The position numbers were made by a program, and so were the translations under genes. Shown in pieces: positions 42,078 to 50,855 of a stretch of 64,000 nucleotides of DNA. Location of the stretch: assembly GCA_963839535.1 (NCBI GenBank), contig CAWIVF010000014.1, positions 62,001 to 126,000 of the forward strand. Reading direction: 5' to 3'. A model generated the notes under the pieces. That model saw nothing but the letters and a program-made list of their open reading frames with translations. It searched no databases and had not been told where the DNA came from. Each line of letters opens with the position of its first letter. The first letter of the stretch is position 1. Source of the DNA: RHKX01 sp963839535. GTDB taxonomy: Bacteria > Actinomycetota > Thermoleophilia > Solirubrobacterales > 70-9.

Positions 42078-43196
42078 ATGAGCCCCGACTCCGTGACGTC
42101 CGACCACTTGCGCGACCTTCCCCTGGCGGCGCTCCGGGACGCGCTGGGAGGCCTCGACGCCTACCTGGTGGGCGGCACGGTCAGGGAGCTGGTCTCCGGG
42201 CGGCCGCTCACCGGCGACCTCGACGTCGCCGTCGACGGCGACCTCGACCCGGTCCTCGAGCGGCTCGGCCTGCCCGCCCGCCGCCACGCGCGGTTCGAGA
42301 CCGCGACCGTCCACCTGGACGGGCAGGGGGTGGACCTGGCGCGGACGCGGACCGAGCGCTACCCGCACCCGGGCGCCCTGCCGGAGGTGGAGCCCGCGGG
42401 CATCGAGGCCGACCTCGCCCGCCGCGACTTCACGGTGAACGCGATGGCGCTGCCCCTGCGTGAGGGGGGCGAGCTGCTCGATCCGTTCGGCGGCGCCACC
42501 GACCTCGAGGCGGGCGTGCTCCGGATACTTCACGACGGATCCTTCGGCGACGACCCCACCCGCGCGATCCGCGCGGCGAGATATGCCGCTCGTCTCGGCC
42601 TCGAGCCCGAGGCCGCGACCCTCGGCCTCCTTCGCGAAACGGATCTCGGCTCGGTCTCCGCCGATCGGCGGGAAGCGGAGCTGGCCCGGCTGGCGAGCGA
42701 GGACGAGGCGGCCCGCGGCTTCTCACTCCTGGCGGAGTGGGGGGTGCTCGAGATCTCCGAGGAGGCCATCGCGGCTGTTGCGGAGGTGAGCCGGCTCGCC
42801 GAGAACCCCCGCTGGGGGTCCGACGGGGCCACTCGCAGCCGCGCGATCAGCCTCGCCGCGCTCGGCGGGGAGCGGGCCGAGGCGGCCTCGAGGCTCGCGG
42901 CCACCACGCCGCAGCGGGCATCGGAGGGCGTCCGGCTGGCCGCCGGCCATCAACCGGCGGAGCTGCTGCTGGCGATCGCCCTGGGCGGGGAGTGGCTGCA
43001 GCGCTACGTGGACGAGTGGAGCCGCGTGCGCCTCGAAATCGACGGCGAGGACCTGATCGCCGCCGGCATCCCGGAGGGCCCGGCGGTCGGCGCCGGGTTG
43101 CGGGCGGCGCTGGAGCGCAAGCTCGACGGCGGGCTCCACGGCGGCCGCGAGGCGGAGCTCGAAGCCGCACTCGAGGTCGCGAGGGGCGCCGTCTGA
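42078..43196 (+). CDS. cca: tRNA nucleotidyltransferase / poly(A) polymerase family protein (CCA-adding)
   Basis: 372 residues, intact. Class II head domain: DAYLVGGTVRELVSGRPLTG and DLDVAVDGD (metal Asp pair), RFETATVHLDGQGVDLARTR, DLARRDFTVNAMALPLREGG (RRDxxxNA) and DPTRAIRAARYAARLGLEPE (arginine-rich RNA-binding motif). No HD domain follows, so it is shorter than the ~480-residue actinobacterial enzymes. It may be a full CCA-adding enzyme or one specialised in part of the reaction. I chose ATG 42078, directly after ACGGAGG. Confidence 0.88.
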   Translation: MSPDSVTSDHLRDLPLAALRDALGGLDAYLVGGTVRELVSGRPLTGDLDVAVDGDLDPVLERLGLPARRHARFETATVHLDGQGVDLARTRTERYPHPGALPEVEPAGIEADLARRDFTVNAMALPLREGGELLDPFGGATDLEAGVLRILHDGSFGDDPTRAIRAARYAARLGLEPEAATLGLLRETDLGSVSADRREAELARLASEDEAARGFSLLAEWGVLEISEEAIAAVAEVSRLAENPRWGSDGATRSRAISLAALGGERAEAASRLAATTPQRASEGVRLAAGHQPAELLLAIALGGEWLQRYVDEWSRVRLEIDGEDLIAAGIPEGPAVGAGLRAALERKLDGGLHGGREAELEAALEVARGAV

Positions 43197-43209
43197 GATC
43201 GTCCGCGGG

Positions 43210-43952
43210 ATGGAGTGGCGCGAGCGCGACGGAGTGAGGTGGCTGGAGGCCGAGCTGCCGGGCGCCGGGTCGCCTTCTCGACCCGCGTCGGCGGGGTCAG
43301 CACCGGTGACTTCGAGAGCCTCAACCTGGGCGTCCTGACCGACGACGGGACCGACTCGGTGCTGAGCAACCGCCGCCGCCTCGACGCGGCGCTCGGGCTC
43401 GAGCCCGGCCGGGTGGTGATCGGGCGGCAGGTGCACGGCGGCGATCTGGCCCATCACGACGGCCCGCAGGAGGGCGAGTTCTGGCTGGCACCGGGGCCGG
43501 ACCCACCCGAGGTCGACGGGCACGTGATCGCCGAGGCCGGACTGGCCGCCCTGGTGTTCGTCGCCGACTGCCTTCCGATCGCGCTCTCGGGTCCCGGCGG
43601 GCGTGGCGATGGTCCACGGAGGCTGGCGCGGCCTCGCCGCCGGGATCGCCGGGCGGGCCGCGGAGGCGACCGAGGCCACGGCCGCCGTCATCGGCCCGGG
43701 GATCGGACCCTGCTGCTACGAGGTCGGCGACGAGGTGCTCGCAGCGTTCGCGCCGCTTGGGGACGGGCTCGCCGAGGAGCCGGATGCTCGACCTCCCCGC
43801 CGTCGCCACGCGCCTGCTCGAGCGGGCCGGGGTGGAGCGGGTCGAGGCAAGCGACCTCTGCACGTCGCTGCAACCAGGACCTGTTCTTCTCCCACCGCGG
43901 GGCCGGGCCGCGGACCGGTCGACAGGCCGGCGTGGCGCAGGTGACGGGCTGA
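43210..43952 (+). CDS. YfiH/PgeF family purine nucleoside phosphorylase-like protein (laccase domain), frameshifted
   Basis: About 247 residues. VAFSTRVGGVSTGDFESLNL is the family start, and the metal site is built from RRLDAALGLEPGRVVIGRQVHG, LVFVADCLPIAL (Asp-Cys) and MVHGGWRGLAAGI (His). IGPGIGPCCYEVGDEVLAAF and a C-terminal LCTSLNQDLFFSHR, reconstructed across a break, finish the domain. Members are Cu/Zn enzymes with adenosine deaminase/phosphorylase activity. Breaks near 43264, 43600, 43790 and 43870. Its usual place is next to YggS and SepF, as here. Confidence 0.9.
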
Positions 43953-44585
43953 TGGTCGAGCCGATCCGCGGGATCGACCCGGATGAGGTCCGCCGCCGGC
44001 TCGAGGCCGTGCGCGAGGAGGCGGGGCCGAAGGTGGAGGTGCTGCTCGCCTGCAAGTACGTCCCGCTGGAGGAGATGGGGGCCGTGGCCGAGGCCGGGGT
44101 CTCCCTGGTCGGGGAGAACCGGCTCGAGGACCTCGCCGCCAAGCGGGAGCGCTGGGGCGACGCATTCGAATGGGACTTCATCGGCAACCTGCAGAGCCGC
44201 AAGGTCCGGGACCTCCTGCCGCATGGTGCGGCTGATCCACTCGGTCGCGTCCGAGAGCGTCCTCGAGCAGCTGCGCAAGCACGCGGATCCCGAGACCGAG
44301 GTCCTCGTCCAGGTCAACGTGGCCGGGGAGGAGGGCAAGGGCGGGGTCGCCCCGGAGGACCTCGGCCGGTTCATCGAGTCGGCGCCAGTCCGGGTCAGCG
44401 GCCTCTCGACGATGCCGCCGTTCGCGGCCGATCCGGAGGAGTCGCGGCCGCATTTCGCCCGCCTCGCGGAGCTGGCGGCCGAGCACGGGCTGGAGCGTCT
44501 TTCGATGGGCACGAGCCAGGACTGGCGGGTGGCGGTGGCCGAGGGGGCCACGATCATCCGGCTGGGCAGCAGCCTGCTTCGCTGA
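43952..44585 (+). CDS. YggS/PLPBP family pyridoxal-phosphate homeostasis protein (one frameshift)
   Basis: About 211 residues. Alanine-racemase-type barrel with no C-terminal domain; PLP lysine in VEVLLACKYVPLEEM. SLVGENRLEDLAAKRERW, WDFIGNLQSRKVRDLL, then after a break near 44222 HSVASESVLEQLRKHA, VLVQVNVAGEEGKGG, VSGLSTMPPFA, LSMGTSQDWRVAVAEGAT (phosphate loop) and IIRLGSSLLR. Controls free PLP and keto/amino-acid balance. Starts one base inside the YfiH stop (TGATG). Confidence 0.94.
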
Positions 44586-44664
44586 GCGAACCTCCCACGG
44601 CGGGCTCCGGGGCGTCATAATCGCCAAAGGAGAACCGCCCGCAGGGGCGAAGAAGGCGCGCAGC

Positions 44665-45225
44665 ATGGCAGTACGCGATACATGGAACAGAGCCCTCGTC
44701 TACTTCGGCCTCGCCGAGGACCCCGAGTACCGCTACGAGGATGAGGACGATCCCTACGGCGAGCCGGACACGATCAGCGAGGAGGCCGTCTCCTCCCATC
44801 CGCGCCGGGGATCGCGTGGTTCCTCCAACAACGTCCGCCGCCTCCGCCGCGAGGAGCCCGCGAACGACATCGACGACATCTTCGCCGACGACGCCGCACC
44901 CCGCCGCCGCGCGCGCAACCTGCGCCCGGTCTCCGAGAGCGGCGCCGACGTCCAGGTCCACTTCGTCACCCCCCGCAACTTCAACGACGCGCAGGAGGTG
45001 GCCGATCGCTTCAAGCGCAACGTGCCGGTCATCCTCAATCTGCAGTCGACCGGAAACGACCTCTCCAAGCGGCTGATCGACTTCAGCTCCGGCCTCACCT
45101 ACGCCATGGACGGAGGGATGCAGAAGATCGCCGACAAGACCTTCATGCTCACCCCCGCGAACGTCGAGGTCTCGGCCGAGGAGAAGGCCCGTCTAGTCGA
45201 AAAGGGCTTCTTCAACCAGTCCTGA
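44665..45225 (+). CDS. sepF: Cell division protein SepF
   Basis: 186 residues, intact. The N-terminal amphipathic helix and YFGLAEDPEYRYED are typical of actinobacterial SepF, which tethers FtsZ to the membrane. A long Arg/Ser/Asp-rich linker follows. The C-terminal domain has VHFVTPRNFNDAQEVADRFK, VPVILNLQSTGNDLSKRLID and FSSGLTYAMDGGMQKIADKT with VFMLTPxNVEVS-like FMLTPANVEVSAEE. ftsZ itself lies outside the window, but yfiH-yggS-sepF-proC-yggT is the usual order downstream of it. Confidence 0.96.
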   Translation: MAVRDTWNRALVYFGLAEDPEYRYEDEDDPYGEPDTISEEAVSSHPRRGSRGSSNNVRRLRREEPANDIDDIFADDAAPRRRARNLRPVSESGADVQVHFVTPRNFNDAQEVADRFKRNVPVILNLQSTGNDLSKRLIDFSSGLTYAMDGGMQKIADKTFMLTPANVEVSAEEKARLVEKGFFNQS

Positions 45226-45483
45226 CGGCTTGGGAGGCGCCAGCTCGGCGTCATCCTCGGCTCACTGCCAACTGGCAGCATCGCCTCGTCTTCCTTGATC
45301 TGACGGCTCCCAAGCTCGTCAGAAGCTGACGGATATGTCTCGGCTGGGCCGCGCCCGCGAGGGACGTGGGGGGCAGGGGTGGAGGGGTGCTCAAGGCCGC
45401 TCAGCGGCCCGCCCCGGAACCCCTGCCTCCCGCGGCCTCCACGCATCGCGTTACCGAACACCACGACCTCTAACCTGCCACCC
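45226..45483 (+). other. Intergenic region with several small inverted repeats
   Basis: 258 bases between sepF and proC. Seen: CTGCC/GGCAG around 45268-45282; CTTGGGAG near 45230 and CTCCCAAG near 45307, which could pair over some 70 bases; GGCCGC-TCA-GCGGCC near 45397-45411. No T-run follows any of them. No gene is visible. TAACCT at 45471-45476, seven bases before the proC ATG, looks like a leaderless -10. Confidence 0.55.
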
Positions 45484-46257
45484 ATGATTCTGGGCTTCGC
45501 CGGATCGGGGAACATGGCCGCCGCTATGGCGCGCGGGTGGGCCGGCGCCGAGGGCGGCCCGGACGGCATGCTCTTCGCCGATTCGGGCTCGGGCCGGGCC
45601 GCCAAGCTCGCGGCTGAGCTCGGCGGGGAGGCGGTCGAGACGCTCGACGAGCTCGCCGAACGCTCCGATCTGGTCGTCCTCGCCGTCAAGCCCAAGGCGC
45701 TCGACGAGGCCGCTCCGCCGCTGGCCGGCCGGGTCGACGCCGTCATCTCCGTCCTCGGGGCAACCCCGCTCGCCCGCCTTGGCGAGGTGCTCGGTTCCAC
45801 GCCCGTCCTGCGCTGCATGCCCAACCTGGCCGTCGAGATCCGCCGCGGGGTGATCTGCCACACGCCCGTGGACGCGGGCGACTCCGCACTCGGCGCCGCC
45901 ATCGGCCTGCTCGACGTGGTCGCGACCCGCTTCGAGATCCCCGAGGAGCAGCTCGACGCCGCAACGGCGGTGATGGGCTGCTCGCCGGCCTACCTCGCGC
46001 TCGTCTGCGAGGCCCTGATCGCCGCCGGGACGGAGGCGGGCCTCGATCCGGAGCTGAGCGACCGGCTGGTCCGCGAGACCGCCGCCGGGCTGGGCGAGCA
46101 CCAGCTCCTGCGCGATCCGGCCGACCTCCAGCGTGCGATCGCCTCCCCGGGGGGCAGCACCGAGGCCGGGCTCGACTCCCTGCGCTCCGACCGCGTGCCC
46201 GAGGCCGTCGAGGGCGCGGTGGTCGCCTCCCTCGAGCGGATGGCGGGGGTCCGATGA
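45484..46257 (+). CDS. proC: Pyrroline-5-carboxylate reductase
   Basis: 257 residues, intact. Last step of proline synthesis. N-terminal Rossmann motif ILGFAGSGNMAAAMARGW, NAD(P) region VLAVKPKALDEA, TPVLRCMPNLAVEIRRG, and the C-terminal dimer domain AATAVMGCSPAYLALVCEAL, then ASPGGSTEAGLDSL (substrate-binding SPGGTT motif). I chose ATG 45484 by homology. The stop overlaps the yggT start. Confidence 0.94.
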   Translation: MILGFAGSGNMAAAMARGWAGAEGGPDGMLFADSGSGRAAKLAAELGGEAVETLDELAERSDLVVLAVKPKALDEAAPPLAGRVDAVISVLGATPLARLGEVLGSTPVLRCMPNLAVEIRRGVICHTPVDAGDSALGAAIGLLDVVATRFEIPEEQLDAATAVMGCSPAYLALVCEALIAAGTEAGLDPELSDRLVRETAAGLGEHQLLRDPADLQRAIASPGGSTEAGLDSLRSDRVPEAVEGAVVASLERMAGVR

Positions 46258-46571
46258 CGCCGCTCGCCGCGATCGACCGCAACGACGTGGCGGTCTACGT
46301 CGAGAGCCTCTTCTACGTGATGATCATCCTGATCATCGCCAAGATCGCGATGGGCTGGTACATCATGTTCCGCGGCGCGATTCCCTACATCACGCCGTTG
46401 CGGGCGGTGACGGGATTCATCGAGGAGACCGTCGATCCTTACCTCGGGATCTTCCGCCGCTGGCTGCCCCCAATCGGCGGCGGGGGGATGGCCCTCGACC
46501 TGAGCCCGGTGGTCGGAATCATCGCCCTGTACATCGCCCAGGCGATCATCGCCGGCCTGATCCGCGGGTGA
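46254..46571 (+). CDS. YggT family membrane protein
   Basis: 105 residues, intact. Two YGGT repeats: helix YVESLFYVMIILIIAKIAMG with WY, then TVDPYLGIFRRWLPPIGG, a helical return and a second helix VVGIIALYIAQAIIAGLI. Usual neighbour of sepF and proC; implicated in cell-envelope assembly and osmotic shock, exact role unknown. ATG 46254 overlaps the proC stop, and its TGA overlaps the lspA GTG. Confidence 0.92.
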   Translation: MTPLAAIDRNDVAVYVESLFYVMIILIIAKIAMGWYIMFRGAIPYITPLRAVTGFIEETVDPYLGIFRRWLPPIGGGGMALDLSPVVGIIALYIAQAIIAGLIRG

Positions 46572-47071
46572 AGGCCCCGGGCCCCGGGTACGGCCGGGCG
46601 GCGGCGCTGGCCCTGCTCGTGATCGCCGCCGACCAGGTGAGCAAGGCCGTCGTGCGCTCCGAGGTCGTGCCGGGCGAGGCGATCGAGCTCGCCGGCGGCG
46701 TCCAGATCGTCCGGGTCGCAAACCGCGGGATCGCGTTCGGCCTGCTCGACGGCGCCGGCTCCTGGGTTCTGGTCATCGCCGCCCTCGCGTTCGCCGCCCT
46801 GCTCATGTACTTCCTGGCGGGCGACGAGCGGCCGGGCCTCTGGCTGCCGATCGGCCTGCTCGCGGGCGGCGCCATCGGCAACCTGATCGATCGCGCGCGC
46901 GAGGGCTTCGTCACCGACTTCATCGACCCGCCCGGCTGGCCGGCGTTCAACGTCGCCGACATCGCGATCACCACCGGGGTCGTCATGCTGCTCGCGATCT
47001 ACGTGTTCGGGATCGGCCCCGGAGGCCGGGAGGCGGAGACCGAGACCCCGCCCAAGCCCGCCGGCCCGTGA
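46568..47071 (+). CDS. lspA: Signal peptidase II (lipoprotein)
   Basis: 167 residues. Aspartyl protease that removes the signal peptide of prolipoproteins. Four helices; conserved VIAADQVSKAVVRSEV, VRVANRGIAFGLLDG (NxGxxFG), GGAIGNLIDRAREGFVTDFI (first catalytic Asp within GNxxDR..DFI) and FNVADIAITTGV (second Asp). The GTG start overlaps yggT. It has lipoprotein clients in this window: livK and the NTF2 lipoprotein. Confidence 0.95.
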   Translation: MKAPGPGYGRAAALALLVIAADQVSKAVVRSEVVPGEAIELAGGVQIVRVANRGIAFGLLDGAGSWVLVIAALAFAALLMYFLAGDERPGLWLPIGLLAGGAIGNLIDRAREGFVTDFIDPPGWPAFNVADIAITTGVVMLLAIYVFGIGPGGREAETETPPKPAGP

Positions 47072-47748
47072 GCTCTCCCGAGCCACGGATCGCCTGGAGC
47101 GACTCCCACCTCGCGATCGTCGACAAGCCGGCCGGGCTGCTCTCCCATCCGGCGCCCGGGAACGCCGGGCCGAACCTCGTCGCGGCGCTCGGCGACCTGC
47201 TCGGGGGAGGCGACGACCCCGACCGGCCGGGGATCGTCCACCGGCTCGACCGCGACACCTCCGGGCTGCTGGTCGTCGCCCGCACGGCGGAGGCGCACAC
47301 CGCGCTGAGCGCCCTGATCGCCGCGCGCGAGGTCTCCCGCGAGTACGCGGCTCTGGTCGAGGGCTGCCCGCCCTCGCGAACCGGCAAGATCGACGCCGCG
47401 CTCGGCCGCGATCACCGCTCCCCCGAGCGGGTGGTCGTCGGCGGTCGCCGGCCGCGGCCCGCGGTCACGCACTTCGAGGTCCGCGAGCGCCTCACCAGGG
47501 ACGCCCTCCTCGACGTCCGCCTCGAGACTGGCCGGACGCACCAGATCCGCGCGCATCTGCTCGCCATCGGGCACCCGGTGGCGGGGGATCCCCAGTACGG
47601 ATCGGCCGGCCGCTACGGGCTCGAGCGCCAGTTCCTGCACTCCCGGCGCCTCTCGTTCGAGCACCCGCTGACCGGGGAGGCGCTCGAGGTCGAGAGCCCC
47701 CTGCCGGCCGATCTCGCCGCGGCGCTCGAGGTCGCGCGAGCCGCCTGA
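47068..47748 (+). CDS. RluA/RluD-family RNA pseudouridine synthase without S4 domain
   Basis: 226 residues. Catalytic motif GIVHRLDRDTSGLLVVART with the active Asp, LETGRTHQIRAHLLAIGHPV and PVAGDPQYG. The protein begins at the catalytic domain (RIAWSDSHLAIVDKPAGLLS); the S4 domain normal for RluD in this position is missing. Target uridines cannot be assigned. GTG start overlaps the lspA stop (GTGA). Confidence 0.9.
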   Translation: MSSPEPRIAWSDSHLAIVDKPAGLLSHPAPGNAGPNLVAALGDLLGGGDDPDRPGIVHRLDRDTSGLLVVARTAEAHTALSALIAAREVSREYAALVEGCPPSRTGKIDAALGRDHRSPERVVVGGRRPRPAVTHFEVRERLTRDALLDVRLETGRTHQIRAHLLAIGHPVAGDPQYGSAGRYGLERQFLHSRRLSFEHPLTGEALEVESPLPADLAAALEVARAA

Positions 47749-47781
47749 GCCCGCCGATCCCGGCGAGGCGGTCGCTTCGCC

Positions 47782-47857
47782 TAGACTGCGGCGTTCACCC
47801 AAGCGGTCCCAGTTGGTGACCGCGGGCCCTGCCCGGAGTTGAACCGGGTCCCCGCGG
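47782..47857 (+). promoter_or_regulatory. Probable rpsB leader: -10-like element and long GC hairpin
   Basis: TAGACT at 47782-47787 may be a -10 (no clear -35). A strong hairpin at 47820-47857 has CCGCGGG with an inner CCCGG, loop AGTTGAA, CCGGG and outer CCCGCGG. It lies 42 bases before rpsB. It could be an attenuator or S2-binding leader, or the terminator of rluD; no T-run follows. Confidence 0.45.
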
Positions 47858-47899
47858 AGCCTCTCGGACCGGCATCAAGTCGACGTAGCAAGGGAATTC

Positions 47900-48844
47900 A
47901 TGGCTGACACAGGCATCAAGGAGCTGCTCGAATCGGGCGTCCACTTCGGGCATCAGACCCGTCGCTGGAACCCGGCGATGCGCCGCTACATCCACGGCGA
48001 GCGCGACGGCATCCACGTCATCGACCTCCTCCAGACGGAGAAGCTGCTCAACAAGGCGACGGACTTCTGCGCCGAGATCGCCGGTCGCGGAGGCAAGATC
48101 CTCTTCGTCGGGACGAAGAAGCAGGCGCGCGACTCGATCGAGGAGTGGGCCGAGAAGACCGGCATGCCCTACGTCAGCAGGCGCTGGCTCGGCGGGCTGC
48201 TGACCAACTTCCAGACGATCAACAAGCGGATCAAGCGGCTTCACGAGCTGACGAACCTCGAGACCGAGGGCCAGCTCGCCCTGCTGCCGACCAAGGAGCG
48301 CATGGCGCGCGAGGCCGAGCTGCGCAAGCTCGAGTTCAACCTCGGCGGCGTCCGCGACATGGAGCGGCCGCCGGACGCGATCTTCGTGATCGACCTGAAC
48401 GCGGAGGAGATCGCGGTCAACGAGGCACGGCGCCTCGGGCTGCCGATCGTCTCCCTGGTCGACACGAACTGCGACCCGCGACCGGTCGAGTACGTGATCC
48501 CGGGCAACGACGACGCGATCCGCTCGTGCGACCTGATCGTGCGCACCCTCGGCGAGGCGATCCTGAGCTCGGCGACGGCGTTCCGCGCCGCCGAGGAGGC
48601 CCGCCGCAAGCGCGAGGAGGAGGAGCGCGCCAAGCGCGAGGCCGAGCAGCAGCGCAAGCGCGAGGAGGAGGAAGCCCGCAAGGCGCAGGAGGCCGAGGAG
48701 GCCGAGGCCGCCGCATCCCGCGCCGAGGCAGCAGCCAAGGCCGAGAGCGACGCCGCGGCGAAGGCCGGCGCCGAGGCTGCCTCCAACACCCCGGTTCCCG
48801 ATCCCACCGTTGCCGCAACCGCCCCGGAAGGAGACTCGAAGTGA
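47900..48844 (+). CDS. rpsB: 30S ribosomal protein S2 with long charged C-terminal extension
   Basis: 314 residues. The S2 core is standard: IKELLESGVHFGHQTRRWNP, KMxxYIxGxRxGIHIIDL-like RRYIHGERDGIHVIDLLQT, ILFVGTKKQARDSI, RWLGGLLTNFQTI and PIVSLVDTNCDPRPVEYVIP. The core ends near residue 230. The last ~85 residues are almost only Glu, Lys, Arg, Ala and Gln (RRKREEEERAKREAEQQRK), probably a long single helix or coiled coil, then a Pro/Ala tail. Shine-Dalgarno AAGGGA precedes the ATG. The stop overlaps the tsf start. Confidence 0.97.
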   Translation: MADTGIKELLESGVHFGHQTRRWNPAMRRYIHGERDGIHVIDLLQTEKLLNKATDFCAEIAGRGGKILFVGTKKQARDSIEEWAEKTGMPYVSRRWLGGLLTNFQTINKRIKRLHELTNLETEGQLALLPTKERMAREAELRKLEFNLGGVRDMERPPDAIFVIDLNAEEIAVNEARRLGLPIVSLVDTNCDPRPVEYVIPGNDDAIRSCDLIVRTLGEAILSSATAFRAAEEARRKREEEERAKREAEQQRKREEEEARKAQEAEEAEAAASRAEAAAKAESDAAAKAGAEAASNTPVPDPTVAATAPEGDSK

Positions 48845-49458
48845 GCACCGCACAGATCTCAGCAGCTGACGTCAAGGCGCTCCGCGAGCGCACCGGCGCG
48901 GCGATGATGGACTGCAAGTCGGCGCTGTCCGAGGCCGGCGGCGACTCCGAGAAGGCGCTGGAGATCCTCCGCGTCAAGGGTCAGGCGTCCGCGGCGAAGC
49001 GCAGCGGCCGCTCGACCAGCGAGGGGGTCGTCTCCTCCTACATCCACGCCGGCGGCAAGATCGGCGTCCTCGTCGAGGTCCAGTGCGAGACCGACTTCGT
49101 CGCCCGCAACGACGACTTCGTCGAGTTCGCCCGCGAGATCGCCCTGCACGTCGCCGCCGCCGCGCCCCGCTACGTCACCGCCGAGGAGATCCCGGCGGAG
49201 GAGGAGCAGGCCGAGCGCACCGTCTTCGAGCAGAAGGCGGCCGAGGAGGGCAAGCCCGAGAACGTCCGCGACAAGATCGTCGAGGGGCAGATCTCGAAGT
49301 GGCGCAAGGAGATCGTCCTGCTCGACCAGGTGCACGTCAACGCCGAGAAGCACGACGGCAAGACGATCGAGACGCTGCGTGCCGAGGCCTCGGCGCGAAC
49401 CGGCGAGAACATCCGGATCGCCCGCTTCGCCCGCTTCCAGGTCGGCGCGGAGGACTGA
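48841..49458 (+). CDS. tsf: Elongation factor Ts, short form
   Basis: 205 residues. Nucleotide exchange factor for EF-Tu. Conserved VKALRERTGAAMMDCKSALS with EAGGDSEKALEILRVKGQAS, IHAGGKIGVLVEVQCETDFV (signature 2) and a C-terminal IRIARFARFQVG. It lacks half of the core repeat of long EF-Ts such as that of E. coli, as in several Gram-positive and thermophilic lineages. GTG at 48841 is coupled to rpsB. Confidence 0.97.
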   Translation: MSTAQISAADVKALRERTGAAMMDCKSALSEAGGDSEKALEILRVKGQASAAKRSGRSTSEGVVSSYIHAGGKIGVLVEVQCETDFVARNDDFVEFAREIALHVAAAAPRYVTAEEIPAEEEQAERTVFEQKAAEEGKPENVRDKIVEGQISKWRKEIVLLDQVHVNAEKHDGKTIETLRAEASARTGENIRIARFARFQVGAED

Positions 49459-49467
49459 GCCCCACCG

Positions 49468-50275
49468 GTGTCGGGCGAGGAGCCCATCGAAGCGGACTCC
49501 GCGGACGGGGAGCTGGCCTTCGGCCGGATCCTGCTGAAGCTCTCCGGCGAGGCCCTGATGGGCTCGCTGGAGTACGGGACCGACCCCCAGCGGGTCACCC
49601 AGATCGCCGCCCAGGTCTCGGCGGTCCACGGGATGGGCCTCGAGATCGCGATCGTCGTCGGCGCCGGCAACATCTACCGGGGCCTGCAGGGGGCCGCGGC
49701 CGGGCATGGACCGGGCGACGGCTGACTACATGGGGATGCTGGCGACCGTCCTCAACGCCCTGACGCTGCAGGACGCGCTCGAGAAGCAGGGCTCCCACAC
49801 GCGCGTGATGTCGGCGATGGCGGTCACCGAGGTGGCCGAGCCCTACATCCGCCGCCGCGCCGAGCGCCACCTCGAGAAGGACCGGATCGTCATCTTCGCT
49901 GCGGGCACCGGCAACCCGTTCTTCACCACCGACACCGCCGCCTCGCTGCGCGCCCTCGAGATCCACGCGGAGGCGATCCTGATGGCCAAGCACGGGGTGG
50001 AGGGCGTCTACGACGCGGACCCCGCGCAGGTCCCCGACGCCCAGTTCATCCCCCAGCTGACCCACCGCGAGGCGATCGAGAAGAGCCTGCGCGTGATGGA
50101 TTCGACGGCGCTCTCGCTGTGCATGGACAACGACCTGCCGATCTACGTCTTCAACATGGCGGACGAAACGAACATAGATAGGATCGTCCGCGGAGAGAGG
50201 GTGGGAACGCTGGTGTCATCCGGGCGCGATCGCGCCATTGCCGAGAGGCGCATCGAGCGCGGAGGATCCGCGTGA
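49468..50275 (+). CDS. pyrH: UMP kinase (one frameshift)
   Basis: About 268 residues, hexameric UMP kinase of the amino-acid-kinase fold. ILLKLSGEALMG, IAIVVGAGNIYRG, then after a break near 49702 MDRATADYMGMLATVLNALT, IFAAGTGNPFFTTDTAASLR, AEAILMAKHGVEGVYDADP and MDSTALSLCMDNDLPIYVFN. One extra G in the GGG at 49702-49704 explains the break. An N-terminal acidic extension of ~18 residues precedes the core. GTG start; stop overlaps frr. Confidence 0.96.
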
Positions 50276-50838
50276 GCGAGCTGATCGACGAGCTGCTCGC
50301 CGACGCCGGCGAGCGGATGTCCAAGTCGGTGGAGTCCACCCGCAACGAGCTTGCGACGGTGCGCACCGGCCGCGCCTCCCCGCACCTGCTCGACCGCATC
50401 ATCGTCGACTACTACGGCGCCGAGACCCCCCTCAACCAGCTCGCCAACGTCGCCGCGACCGATGCGCGGCTGCTCAGCGTCACGCCCTACGACAAGGGAT
50501 CGATCGGCGCGATCGAGAAGGCGATCAACGAGTCGGACGTCGGGCTCACGCCCAACAACGACGGCAACGTGATCCGGCTCCAGATCCCGGATCTGACCGC
50601 CGAGCGGCGCCGCGACATGGTCAAGGTCGTCCACGGCGTCGGCGAGGAGGGCAGGATCGCGATCCGCAACGTCCGCCGCGACGTGATCGGGGACCTGCGC
50701 GAGCTGAAGAAGGACGGCGACGTCGGCGAGGACGACGAGCATCGCGCCGAGACGGACCTCCAGAAGCTGACCGACAAGGCCGTCGGCGAGATCGAGGCCC
50801 TGATGAAGGGCAAGGAAGAGGAGATCCTCACCGTCTAG
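50272..50838 (+). CDS. frr: Ribosome recycling factor
   Basis: 188 residues, intact. RRF: MSKSVESTRNELATVRTGRA, LNQLANVAATDARLLSVTPY, DVGLTPNNDGNVIRLQIPDL and LTAERRRDMVKVVHGVGEEG, IAIRNVRRDVIGDLRELKKD and a C-terminal helix TDKAVGEIEALMKGKEEEIL. Disassembles the post-termination ribosome with EF-G. GTG start in a GTGA overlap with pyrH. Confidence 0.97.
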   Translation: MSELIDELLADAGERMSKSVESTRNELATVRTGRASPHLLDRIIVDYYGAETPLNQLANVAATDARLLSVTPYDKGSIGAIEKAINESDVGLTPNNDGNVIRLQIPDLTAERRRDMVKVVHGVGEEGRIAIRNVRRDVIGDLRELKKDGDVGEDDEHRAETDLQKLTDKAVGEIEALMKGKEEEILTV

Positions 50839-50855
50839 CGGGGAGGCCCCGCTGG

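Noticed and set aside
48145..48840. Upstream extension of EF-Ts
   Set aside because: The stretch before GTG 48841 is the alternative frame of rpsB; EF-Ts homology starts at 48841.
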